From Corynebacterium sp. SCR221107 (GTDB lineage Bacteria; Actinomycetota; Actinomycetes; Mycobacteriales; Mycobacteriaceae), in NCBI RefSeq assembly GCF_027886475.1, contig NZ_CP115670.1, forward strand, positions 2,790,001-2,854,000: 64,000 bases of DNA. The letters are read 5' to 3'. Both the position numbers and the translations under genes were made by a program. This document shows, one piece after another, positions 49,824-57,583 of this stretch (its first letter is position 1; each line of letters opens with the position of its first letter). The notes below the pieces were generated by a model, which saw only the letters and a list, made by a program, of their open reading frames with translations, was not told where the DNA came from and made no database searches.

Positions 49824-51026
49824 TCACAGCCCATTTCCACAGCCATTCTCACAGCCTCCTTCGCCACAGCAGTGGGTAAGATCGACGTCCTCGGGCACGG
49901 TCACCGTTCGGTTGGCGACGATCTGTTCTGCCCAAGGGCCGTAAGGAATGGTGGTGACCTCGGTACCGTCTTGGAGGGTCCAGTAGTCGGTGCCGTTGGG
50001 TTTCATGGTGACGCGGATGTAGCCTTTTGTTTTGTTGTTGTGGCAGTGCCGACACAAAAGGTGCAGGTTGTCGAGGGTGGTGGTGCCGCCTTGGTCGTAG
50101 GGGATGACGTGGTCAACGTCGCACTTGCTGGCGGCAGCGCCACAGCCTGGGGCGCGGCAGCCGCCGTCGCGTCCGATGACGAGAGCACGCAGTGCCGCAG
50201 GGACCGCATATTTGTCGGTGTTAATCGTATCTTCCAGCAGGTCAGTGCTGGTGATGTTGATGCGGTTGAGTTCTTCCTTGCTCAGCCATCCATAGTCGCG
50301 GAGGTAGATTTGTCCGCCGGGGTGCTGGTAGAGGTGCAAAATGGCGTTGGGGCGTTCGATGTCGCCGTTGAGGATGGCATAGACCGCTTGTCCTAGACTC
50401 CAGCGTCTGGCCTTGGCGGTTTTTCTAATCTTTTCTTGCAACTGGGCGCCCTCGGGCCGAGACACAGTTAAGGTGATGCGGAAGTTGTTGTCTTCGTCGA
50501 TGCGCATGGCTGCGCGGGGGGTGGATGCACGTTTGATGACAGTTTCCCAGTTTTTCTCGCGTAGGAATTTCTCGAGGCTGTTGCCCAGCGCTTCGGCTTT
50601 GACCAGTTCTTGCTTGCCGACGCCCGGACGTAGCAGTTGCGCAAGGTAGCGATCGCCGTGCGGTAGCTGTTCGGAATCGAGGTGGCCAAATAGCCGCCCG
50701 ATGGCGTAGAGCCGAGACTCGTCGATATGGCCGTACTCAACGGCAAGGCTTACGCTGATGGGCATCTTCGTCATCACAGACAGCCCTCTGAGCAAGTCCC
50801 TGACGCTCGATTTATTCACGCTCATCGACGAGGTCCACTTGTCGACGATTTCCTCGAAGTCAACCCCGGCGTCGAGATCCTTTTCCAACGAGGGCATCAA
50901 CACGGTGAAAAGCTCCTGATTGCGGTGCCTGCGAAACACCGCCGTTGCCTCTTCGTCGACGGTAATCCGGAAGCTCAACTCGGAATCGTCGACCACCGTG
51001 GGGCCGACATCGGTCATACTCGTCAT
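49824..51026 (-). CDS. DUF222/HNH endonuclease domain protein
   Basis: Protein of the multicopy actinobacterial DUF222-HNH family (400 aa from ATG 51026, which follows GGAAGGG). The C-terminal HNH nuclease module is CRAPGCGAAASKCDVDHVIPYDQGGTTTLDNLHLLCRHCHNNK: Cys pairs for structural zinc and the catalytic DH...N...H. It ends with a Cys/Gly-rich tail (HCCGEGGCENGCGNGL), an unusual ending that could bind metal. Family members are often repeated in actinobacterial genomes and may be mobile; function is unknown. Confidence 0.88.
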   Translation of the reverse strand: MTSMTDVGPTVVDDSELSFRITVDEEATAVFRRHRNQELFTVLMPSLEKDLDAGVDFEEIVDKWTSSMSVNKSSVRDLLRGLSVMTKMPISVSLAVEYGHIDESRLYAIGRLFGHLDSEQLPHGDRYLAQLLRPGVGKQELVKAEALGNSLEKFLREKNWETVIKRASTPRAAMRIDEDNNFRITLTVSRPEGAQLQEKIRKTAKARRWSLGQAVYAILNGDIERPNAILHLYQHPGGQIYLRDYGWLSKEELNRINITSTDLLEDTINTDKYAVPAALRALVIGRDGGCRAPGCGAAASKCDVDHVIPYDQGGTTTLDNLHLLCRHCHNNKTKGYIRVTMKPNGTDYWTLQDGTEVTTIPYGPWAEQIVANRTVTVPEDVDLTHCCGEGGCENGCGNGL

Positions 51027-51148
51027 GGCACTTGACCCTTCCTGCACCGCACGGTGCCTCCATACCCCGGCCAACCTTGCGGGTGCCCTGCTAAAACGTG
51101 TGTTGCCACCGCAGAGTAGGAAGGATGCAAACCTTTGTCATCCCGGCA

Positions 51149-51215
51149 TCAAAAAAAGGCCCGAAATCTGTGGACAACTTCGCGACTTCGCGACTTATCC
51201 ACAGTTCTGGGCCTT
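51149..51215 (-). terminator. msrA terminator whose arms contain paired DnaA boxes
   Basis: Inverted repeat 51156-51176 / 51195-51215 with a poly-T tail on the minus strand (TTTTTTT), a strong intrinsic terminator downstream of msrA. The right arm carries TTATCCACA (51195-51203), a perfect DnaA box, and the left arm TGTGGACAA (51169-51177), its near-perfect inverse. Confidence 0.85.
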
Positions 51216-51306
51216 ACCACCAGCAGGCGGTTGCGCAGACACAACAAAGCCTGTAGCCTGTTTGGCTTTTCTAAAAAGGCGACGATGGGGGACGAGAAGC
51301 CTGTAA

Positions 51307-51326
51307 GCGTCGGTAAGCAAAAATCG
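51307..51326 (+). repeat. Dispersed motif A copy before msrA end
   Basis: GCGTCGGTAAGCAAAAATCG in the gap between the msrA stop and its terminator. The 308-bp gap 51027-51333 has no gene beyond these elements. Confidence 0.7.
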
Positions 51327-51333
51327 ACGAAGG

Positions 51334-51996
51334 CTAGGCGGAGGGGATCCCGCACGCCACGCCGGTGGAGTGGTGCGGGCAATAGCCACCAGGATTTTTG
51401 TGCAGATACTGCTGGTGATAGTCCTCGGCCCGGTAGTAGATGCCGGCGGGAGTAGTCGCGAGGGTGCGCACCTCGGTGGTGATCGATCCCAATCCAACGG
51501 CGTGAAGCTTGGGCTGATAGAACGCGATGAGCTCCCGAACGCGATCGGCCTCCTCTTCGGTGTGGGTGTAAAACGCCGATCGGTATTGGGTGCCAACGTC
51601 GTTGCCCTGACGGAAGCCCTGGGTCGGGTCGTGAGCCTCCAATGCCTTCACCACAATCTCGTCGAAGCTAATTTGATTAGGATCGAAGACCACTTCGACG
51701 ACCTCCGTGTGATTGGTAAGTCCAGTGCAGACCTCATCGTAGGTCGGGTTTGGGGTCACACCCCCGGCGTAGCCCACCGATGTCGACTCCACCCCCGGAG
51801 TCTCCCAAAACATCTTCTCCGCGCCCCAGAAGCATCCGATCCCTATGTAGACACTGGCCTGCCCCGGCTTCCAAGGGCCTGTAATTGGTGTTTCCAAAAC
51901 CGTGTGGGGGCGGGGGTTGCTCAACACCGGCTCGTCTCTGCCAGGCAGTGCTTGATCAGGATCGACGAGTGTGGGATTTTGGAAAATCCAGCCCAT
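51334..51996 (-). CDS. msrA: Peptide-methionine (S)-S-oxide reductase
   Basis: Repairs oxidised methionine in proteins (220 aa). Catalytic Cys is in IGIGCFWGAEKMFW (about residue 53); FDPNQISFDEIVV, DPTQGFRQGNDVGTQYRSA and EDYHQQYLHKNPGGYCPHHSTGV are family blocks. Start ATG 51996 is preferred to ATG 52008 because the first ATG lies in ATGGAG, which serves as its Shine-Dalgarno. Divergent to sodA. Confidence 0.96.
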   Translation of the reverse strand: MGWIFQNPTLVDPDQALPGRDEPVLSNPRPHTVLETPITGPWKPGQASVYIGIGCFWGAEKMFWETPGVESTSVGYAGGVTPNPTYDEVCTGLTNHTEVVEVVFDPNQISFDEIVVKALEAHDPTQGFRQGNDVGTQYRSAFYTHTEEEADRVRELIAFYQPKLHAVGLGSITTEVRTLATTPAGIYYRAEDYHQQYLHKNPGGYCPHHSTGVACGIPSA

Positions 51997-52438
51997 TGTT
52001 TGCTCCATTCAATTAGATATCAATTAGATTCGCGCGCCCTAGCACGGGTGTCGTCGTGGAATCAGGTTCGACGAAATCTGCCAGTACTAGCCGCCACTGC
52101 ATTCTGCAGCCAACCGCGATCGACGTGGACAGACGTACCCTCTTTCGTGGTCGATCGTAATCGCCGAGGGCCTGAGCTCCCAGAACGCGATCACACCAAA
52201 CCATTTTGTTGATTTATCACATAAACCCACTGGTAATCATATCCCCGCCGACCACAATCGATGCCTACACACCCCCGAACAAAACAACTTGCCTATAAAA
52301 TCCCGCGTACTCCATTAGCGAAATTTATAAAGAAAACGAAGGTTAGCCCTTGCTACTTTTCGTTTTTCCCCTATCATGGGTGCCAGTGCGTTAGATCGAT
52401 TTTTCCGGCGCAATGAATTTCCTACGAAAGGACACAAT
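51997..52438. other. Divergent msrA / sodA control region with three motif B copies
   Basis: About 440 bp with no gene. Motif B copies: TCAATTAGATTCGCG (52020-52034), GAATCAGGTTCGACG (52059-52073) and GTCGATCGTAATCG (about 52150-52163). The sodA promoter is at 52350-52377. Confidence 0.6.
52350..52377 (+). promoter_or_regulatory. sodA promoter
   Basis: TTGCTA (52350-52355), 16-bp spacer, TATCAT (52372-52377), giving a leader of about 55 nt. Confidence 0.65.
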
Positions 52439-53041
52439 ATGGCTAAGTACGTTCTTCCTGAGCTCGACTACGCTTACGATGCCCTCGAGCCGCACATCTC
52501 GGCTGAGATTATGGAGCTGCACCACTCCAAGCATCACCAGAACTACGTCAACGGTGCCAACGCCGCTCTGGAGAAGCTTGAGGATGCACGCAAGAACGGC
52601 TACGTCGGCGTCGCAGTGACCGCCTTGTCCAAGGATCTGGCATTCAACCTCGGTGGCCACACCAACCACTCCATTTTCTGGAAGAATCTCTCCCCTAACG
52701 GCGGCGGCGAGCCGACCGGCGCTTTGGCTGAGGCCATCAACCGCGACTTCGGTTCTTTCGAGGCCTTCAAGGAGCACTTCTCCGCTGCTGCCCTCGGCCT
52801 GCAGGGTTCCGGTTGGGCTGTTCTTGGTTACGACAAGATCGGTGAGCGCCTCGTCATCGAGCAGATGACCGACCAGCAGGGCAACCTCTCCATCGACCTC
52901 GAGCCGCTGCTGCTTCTCGACATGTGGGAGCACGCTTTCTACCTTCAGTACAAGAACGTCAAGGCTGACTACGTCAAGGCAGTCTGGAACGTCTTCAACT
53001 GGGAGGACGTCGCAGCCCGTTACGAGGCCGCTACCAAGTAA
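52439..53041 (+). CDS. sodA: Superoxide dismutase (Mn/Fe family)
   Basis: Converts superoxide to peroxide and oxygen (200 aa). N-terminal [38 protein letters not shown] holds the first metal His; [15 protein letters not shown] the second; the Asp/His ligands lie in [16 protein letters not shown]. Start ATG 52439 has GAAAGGA upstream; the 21-residue longer frame is not supported. C. glutamicum-type enzymes are Mn-dependent, which this resembles. Its peroxide product would be removed by KatA (30 kb). Confidence 0.97.
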   Translation: MAKYVLPELDYAYDALEPHISAEIMELHHSKHHQNYVNGANAALEKLEDARKNGYVGVAVTALSKDLAFNLGGHTNHSIFWKNLSPNGGGEPTGALAEAINRDFGSFEAFKEHFSAAALGLQGSGWAVLGYDKIGERLVIEQMTDQQGNLSIDLEPLLLLDMWEHAFYLQYKNVKADYVKAVWNVFNWEDVAARYEAATK

Positions 53042-53082
53042 GCACCCCTTTTAGCTTGAGCATCTCAAGCGATCCTCATTAG

Positions 53083-53147
53083 ACCTGGCGCACTGTCGGC
53101 ATTATGCCTTCTGGTTCGCCAGGTTTTTGCTTTCCGACGCCTACCGT
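53083..53147 (+). terminator. sodA terminator with motif A on its tail
   Basis: ACCTGGCG / CGCCAGGT stem (53083-53124) followed by TTTTTGC. The tail merges with TTTTGCTTTCCGACGCCTACCG (53126-53147), a full motif A in minus orientation. A small CTTGAG/CTCAAG hairpin precedes it. Confidence 0.8.
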
Positions 53148-53222
53148 CGCATCACTTGCGGTCGTCGATCACGATCACCCATGTCCGTCAGCAAGCACTA
53201 CTCGCTCTTACACCCCGATAAC

Positions 53223-53242
53223 GTGGCAGGCCCCACTGCCAC
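53223..53242. promoter_or_regulatory. Operator-like palindrome before MFS gene
   Basis: GTGGCAG-GCCCCA-CTGCCAC, perfect 7-bp arms, 17 bp before the likely start codon. Motif B in minus orientation (GTCGTCGATCACGATCACC) lies 45 bp further upstream. Confidence 0.5.
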
Positions 53243-53258
53243 CGATCACGACCGAACT

Positions 53259-54485
53259 ATGTCTGATACCGCTTCCCGGCCCTCCGGATCACACGAATTA
53301 CCTTCCGGTCTGCGCAAAGGTGAGCCCGCGTATAAAAGGGCCGTTATTGCGACCCTGATCGCGGGTCTCGCCACTTTCAATGCACTGTATAACACGCAGG
53401 CGATCTTGCCGACGCTCGTCGCCGACTTCCACATCGATGCAGCCACCGCCGCCCTCACCATTTCGGCGGCCACAGGAGCACTCGCGATCGCAATCGTGCC
53501 AGCCTCAATCCTGTCCGAAAAATTCGGGCGCGGCCGAGTCCTCATTATCTCCGCCCTCCTAGCCACCCTATGCGGACTCGCGATTCCCTTCTCGCCGTCG
53601 ATCGGGATTCTTATCGCCATGCGCGCGCTCCAAGGTGGATTCTTGGCTGGGGTGCCCGCCGTTGCGATGACCTACCTTTCAGAGGAAATCGACGCTCGTG
53701 ATCTCACGGCCGCAATGGGAATCTACATCGCGGGCAATAGCGTGGGAGGAATTACCGGTCGCCTCATCCCCGCCGTCGGACTCGAGTTCTTCGACTGGCG
53801 CATCGCGTTGATGTTATCTGCTGTCCCCGCTTTGGTCTTCGCGATCGTCATGGCGTTGATCCTCCCGAAACAGCGTCGCTTCCGACCACGCCCTATCAGT
53901 CCCAAGCGCGAGTTTCGCGCGATGACCACTCATTGGCGCAATCCGTCTCTTGCCGCCTGCTTTGTCACCGGCTTCGTGGCTCTGGGCGCCTTCGTTTCGC
54001 TGTACAACTACATGGGTTTCCGGCTCATCCATGATTTTGGCTTGTCGTCGGCCCTGGTTGGGGTCTTGTTTCTCATGTATTTCGCCGGCACCTGGTCGGC
54101 CGCGCGGGCTGGCCGCTGGACCACGCGCGTCGGCCGAGGGAATCTGATTGTCGCCGCAGCGTTATCAATGACGATCGGCGCATTGCTATTGCTGTGGCAT
54201 AGCTTGCCGCTGACCCTTATTGGCTTATTCGTCTTCACGGCCGGTTTTTTCCTTCTCCATTCGCTTGCATCTAGCTGGGTGGGCATGCTCGCCGCCGATA
54301 ATCGGGCAGAGGGATCGAGCATGTACCTGTTTTGCTACTACGTGGGTTCTTCCGTGGTCGGTTGGCTGTCCGGCTTGGTATTCACCCACGTCGGATGGCA
54401 TGGGTTTGTCTGGTGGGATGTGGCTTGGACGATCCTTCTGATCGGGCTGGCCCTGTTTCTTCGCTCCCGCGCATCACGAAGCTAA
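53259..54485 (+). CDS. MFS transporter
   Basis: Twelve-span major facilitator (408 aa from ATG 53259; earlier ATG codons at 53181 lack ribosome sites and would start within repeats). The helix 2-3 loop SEKFGRGRVLIISALLATLCG and helix 4-5 region RALQGGFLAGVPAVAMTYLSEEI match the AraJ/YnfM drug or sugar efflux subgroup. No Shine-Dalgarno at the chosen start, so the N-terminus is uncertain. Substrate not inferable. Confidence 0.85.
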   Translation: MSDTASRPSGSHELPSGLRKGEPAYKRAVIATLIAGLATFNALYNTQAILPTLVADFHIDAATAALTISAATGALAIAIVPASILSEKFGRGRVLIISALLATLCGLAIPFSPSIGILIAMRALQGGFLAGVPAVAMTYLSEEIDARDLTAAMGIYIAGNSVGGITGRLIPAVGLEFFDWRIALMLSAVPALVFAIVMALILPKQRRFRPRPISPKREFRAMTTHWRNPSLAACFVTGFVALGAFVSLYNYMGFRLIHDFGLSSALVGVLFLMYFAGTWSAARAGRWTTRVGRGNLIVAAALSMTIGALLLLWHSLPLTLIGLFVFTAGFFLLHSLASSWVGMLAADNRAEGSSMYLFCYYVGSSVVGWLSGLVFTHVGWHGFVWWDVAWTILLIGLALFLRSRASRS

Positions 54486-54523
54486 TTCACCTCGTCCAAT
54501 GGCGATCGACCAGGTTGCCCTAT

Positions 54524-54652
54524 GCTTTCCGACGCCCATCGGCTCCCTCACTCACCGCCTGCCACCCCGTAGCGGTGGCAGGAAAAGGCGATCGATGCCC
54601 AAAGCCGTCGATCGTAATGAGGTTTCCAGGGATCAAACGTCGGCAAGCATGG
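54524..54652. repeat. Motif A, hairpin, motif B, motif A cluster
   Basis: GCTTTCCGACGCCCATCGG (54524-54542, minus-oriented A), inverted repeat CCTGCCACC / GGTGGCAGG (54558-54582), CGTCGATCGTAATGAG (54606-54621, minus-oriented B) and CGTCGGCAAGCATGG (54638-54652, plus-oriented A). They occupy most of the 280-bp gap between the MFS and copper-protein genes. Confidence 0.7.
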
Positions 54653-54765
54653 CTCCCGCCAGCACACCTGCTGCCTTAATGAGACAATTTTTGGAGGTGC
54701 ACGAAAGCCAGAAAACCAAAAGAGTGATTGTGGATTCGGACATCCATCCGTTACCGTAAGAAAGT

Positions 54766-57471
54766 ATGACTACCCCTCCGCCTTTAGGTGAACCTAGCCA
54801 ATCAGGATCGACGAAGGAATTTCCCCTGGGCCACGGGCGAAGCTCGAGAGCCCGGATGTCGTGGCATCGAAAGGCGGGGAAGCCTGTCAGGGTGTGGATC
54901 GGAATCCTCATCGCGTTCAGCTTCGTGCATTTCCTCGTGCCGGATTATCGCTGGATCCTCATCCACATGTTCACGCTCGGCGTCGTGACGAACGCTATCA
55001 TGCTGTGGTCACAACACTTCACGGAGAAGTTCCTTCACAATAAGCTTCCCGATTCTGATCGCGTGTGGCAGCTTCGTCGATTCTGGATCCTCAATGCTGG
55101 CATCGTCATCACGATCGCCGGTCAGGTATTGGGAAGCTGGTGGAGCTCACACTGGATAGTCACTACCTTCGGTGCGGCGGTGGTTGGCGGCTCCTTGGCC
55201 TTTCATGCTTTTTACCTCGGTAGGCAATTCCGCGCTCATTCCAAAGGCCAGCGGTTCGCACCCAGCGTAGCCGCCTACATTGCCTCGGCAGCGTGTCTTC
55301 CATTCGGAGCTCTGTTCGGTGCAATTGCTTCGGCACCCATCGATTCTGATTGGGAGACTCGTTTGCGCGTCGCGCACCTTGCAGTCAACATCTTGGGCTT
55401 CGTTGGCTTTGCGACGATCGGTTCGCTGGTCGTGTTGTTCGCAGCGGTGTTCCGCACTCAGTCCGGCAACGTTCGAATAGGATCGACGATTTCACTCATG
55501 GGCATCGGCGTCGTTGCTTCCGTGGCCGGTGGTCTCCTAGCGTCGAACGTGATTGTCGGCGCCGGCCTCGTCTTTTATCTGGCGGGTTTGTTGATGACTA
55601 GCGGATCCTGGATTCATTCGCTGCGCTTAGTGGCAGCCGACCCGCGCGATCGGATCACGTTCGCCTCAGCCAGCGTTGCCGCAAGTCTGGTCTGGCTTTT
55701 TGGCTCGTTGGCCGTCCTCACCGCACGAGTGTTCACCGTCGCCGATTTTGATGCCGTTCGCTTGCCGACGATGGCACTCCTGATCGGTTTTGCCGCCCAA
55801 CTTTTGGCCGGAATGATGAGCTACCTTTTGCCTTCGACGATCGGCGGTGGCCCCGCGGCGACCCGCACGGGGATGGCCATTATGAACAAGGCTGGCTTGT
55901 TCCGCTTCGGTTTGGTCAACCTTGGTCTCGCGATCTGGCTCTACACTGACAATTCGTGGCTACGGGTTGGCACCTCAGTGTTATCTATGGGCGCAATAGC
56001 TGTCATCTTCTTCCTTATCCCTATGTCGGCCAAGGCACAGGTGGCAGTCATCCGCGGCAACCGAGAGCCCATCGCCCTAGCGCCGTCCCCATCATGGGGT
56101 CAGCTCACTGCGTCGGTAGCCGTTTTATCCCTCCTGCTCGCCTCCACCGGCGGGCTGGGAGCAACGGGCACCGCAGGCAATACCCAACTTGCTTCGAGCG
56201 CTCAATCAGAATCGACAGCCACTGGGGAGACCACTGAAGTCTCGATTGAGATGAAAGACATGCGTTTTAGCCCTGATGCGGTGTCGGTCCCGGTGGGCAA
56301 TCAGCTCCGGATCACTCTGACAAACTCTGACGATCAGGCCCACGATCTAGTACTCGCGAACGGGGTCAGCAGCGGTCGAATCCAACCGGGCGAAACTGCG
56401 ATCGTCGAGGCAGGAATCATCACCTCTGATGTGGAAGGTTGGTGTTCCATCGCTGGTCACAAGATTCAGGGGATGGTCATGCATGTACAAGCCGAGGGCG
56501 CCACACAGGATTCGTCGGCAAGCGAAAACGCCCATTCGTCCCACTCAAGCATGCAAGCTAGCGATTCCGATTCAATGGCGCTCGCCGACCCTAGCGATCT
56601 CAATCGCGATCTGTTCGTCGATCCGGTCCTCGCCCCGGCCGAGGAGTCAACCACTCACGCAATCACGATCGACATCTCCGAGCTGGATTTGCCGATTGCG
56701 AACGCCTCCGATCCCAATGCGGCAGGAACCATCCGTGGCCGCTGGACCTTTAACGGTGGCGTCCAAGGGCCTGCATTGCGGGGCAAAATTGGCGACAATT
56801 TTGAGGTGACGCTCGTCAATAACGGCACCATCGCGCACTCCATTGATTTCCACGCGGGAATGGTTTCTCCGGATGCAGTCATGCGATCGATCAATCCTGG
56901 CGAGTCGCTGCGCTACGTTTTCCGAGCCGAACACGCCGGCGCTTGGTTGTATCACTGTGGTACGGCGCCGGTGAGCATGCACATCGCTTCCGGCATGTTT
57001 GGTGCGGTGATTATCGATCCCCCTGCGCTTGCCGACGTCGATCATGAGTATCTCCTCGTCCAATCCGAGGTTTATGGATTGGAATCGACGAAGGAAATGC
57101 CTGTCGATGCTAATCGCCTCGCCGCCGGAACCCCATCAGCGACGGTCTTCAATGGGATCGAAAATCAGTACGTTGCCGCCCCGATCGAGATGAAGGCCGG
57201 TGATACCGCCCGTTTCTGGTTGGTCAATGCCGGTCCGAACCTGTCGGAGAGTTTCCATATCGTCGGCACGCAATTCCACACCACATACAAAGAAGGCGCC
57301 TACCTCCTTAAAGACGCCCAGGATGGCGGCGGTGCGCAAGCGCTCGATCTGTTGGCTGCCCAGGGCGGGTTTGTGGAGGCGTCCTTCCCCGAAGCCGGCA
57401 CATACACTATGGTCAATCATCAGTTCATCGATGCCGAGCGCGGGGCGAAGGGCAAGATTGTCGTCAATTAG
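54766..57471 (+). CDS. nirK: Three-module copper nitrite reductase-like membrane protein
   Basis: 901-aa protein. Residues about 40-430 form some ten transmembrane helices resembling the NnrS/heme-copper-oxidase-like module. About 475-580 is a cupredoxin with a full type 1 copper site (H526, C560, H565, M570). About 630-900 is a two-domain NirK/AniA-type unit with all expected ligands: type 1 H691, C731, H739, M744; type 2 H696, H730, H885; catalytic D694 and H831. The predicted reaction is one-electron reduction of nitrite to nitric oxide outside the membrane, fed by the cupredoxin. No nitrate reductase genes are nearby. Five motif B copies and one A copy lie in its coding sequence, A in the linker. 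Confidence 0.83.
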   Translation: MTTPPPLGEPSQSGSTKEFPLGHGRSSRARMSWHRKAGKPVRVWIGILIAFSFVHFLVPDYRWILIHMFTLGVVTNAIMLWSQHFTEKFLHNKLPDSDRVWQLRRFWILNAGIVITIAGQVLGSWWSSHWIVTTFGAAVVGGSLAFHAFYLGRQFRAHSKGQRFAPSVAAYIASAACLPFGALFGAIASAPIDSDWETRLRVAHLAVNILGFVGFATIGSLVVLFAAVFRTQSGNVRIGSTISLMGIGVVASVAGGLLASNVIVGAGLVFYLAGLLMTSGSWIHSLRLVAADPRDRITFASASVAASLVWLFGSLAVLTARVFTVADFDAVRLPTMALLIGFAAQLLAGMMSYLLPSTIGGGPAATRTGMAIMNKAGLFRFGLVNLGLAIWLYTDNSWLRVGTSVLSMGAIAVIFFLIPMSAKAQVAVIRGNREPIALAPSPSWGQLTASVAVLSLLLASTGGLGATGTAGNTQLASSAQSESTATGETTEVSIEMKDMRFSPDAVSVPVGNQLRITLTNSDDQAHDLVLANGVSSGRIQPGETAIVEAGIITSDVEGWCSIAGHKIQGMVMHVQAEGATQDSSASENAHSSHSSMQASDSDSMALADPSDLNRDLFVDPVLAPAEESTTHAITIDISELDLPIANASDPNAAGTIRGRWTFNGGVQGPALRGKIGDNFEVTLVNNGTIAHSIDFHAGMVSPDAVMRSINPGESLRYVFRAEHAGAWLYHCGTAPVSMHIASGMFGAVIIDPPALADVDHEYLLVQSEVYGLESTKEMPVDANRLAAGTPSATVFNGIENQYVAAPIEMKAGDTARFWLVNAGPNLSESFHIVGTQFHTTYKEGAYLLKDAQDGGGAQALDLLAAQGGFVEASFPEAGTYTMVNHQFIDAERGAKGKIVVN

Positions 57472-57508
57472 AATCGCCGCCTCTTACGGCTTCTTTTCGC
57501 GTTGGATT

Positions 57509-57582
57509 GTGCTTGCCGACGCCGCCAGCCTGTTCGCCGACCAGACCACGGTGCCCGGCACCGCAGTCCTCGATCCTGATTG
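57509..57582 (-). repeat. Motif A - motif B pair after nirK
   Basis: GTGCTTGCCGACGCCGCC (57509-57526) and CTCGATCCTGATTG (57569-57582), both minus orientation (B then A on the minus strand), filling the gap between convergent nirK and the nuclease gene. Confidence 0.7.
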
Positions 57583-57583
57583 A

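Noticed and set aside
54766..57471. Loss of the catalytic His of the NirK domain
   Set aside because: A first alignment put the catalytic His at FNGIENQY, where none exists; counting from the conserved HLIG...VNH blocks places it at H831 and the last ligand at H885, both present.
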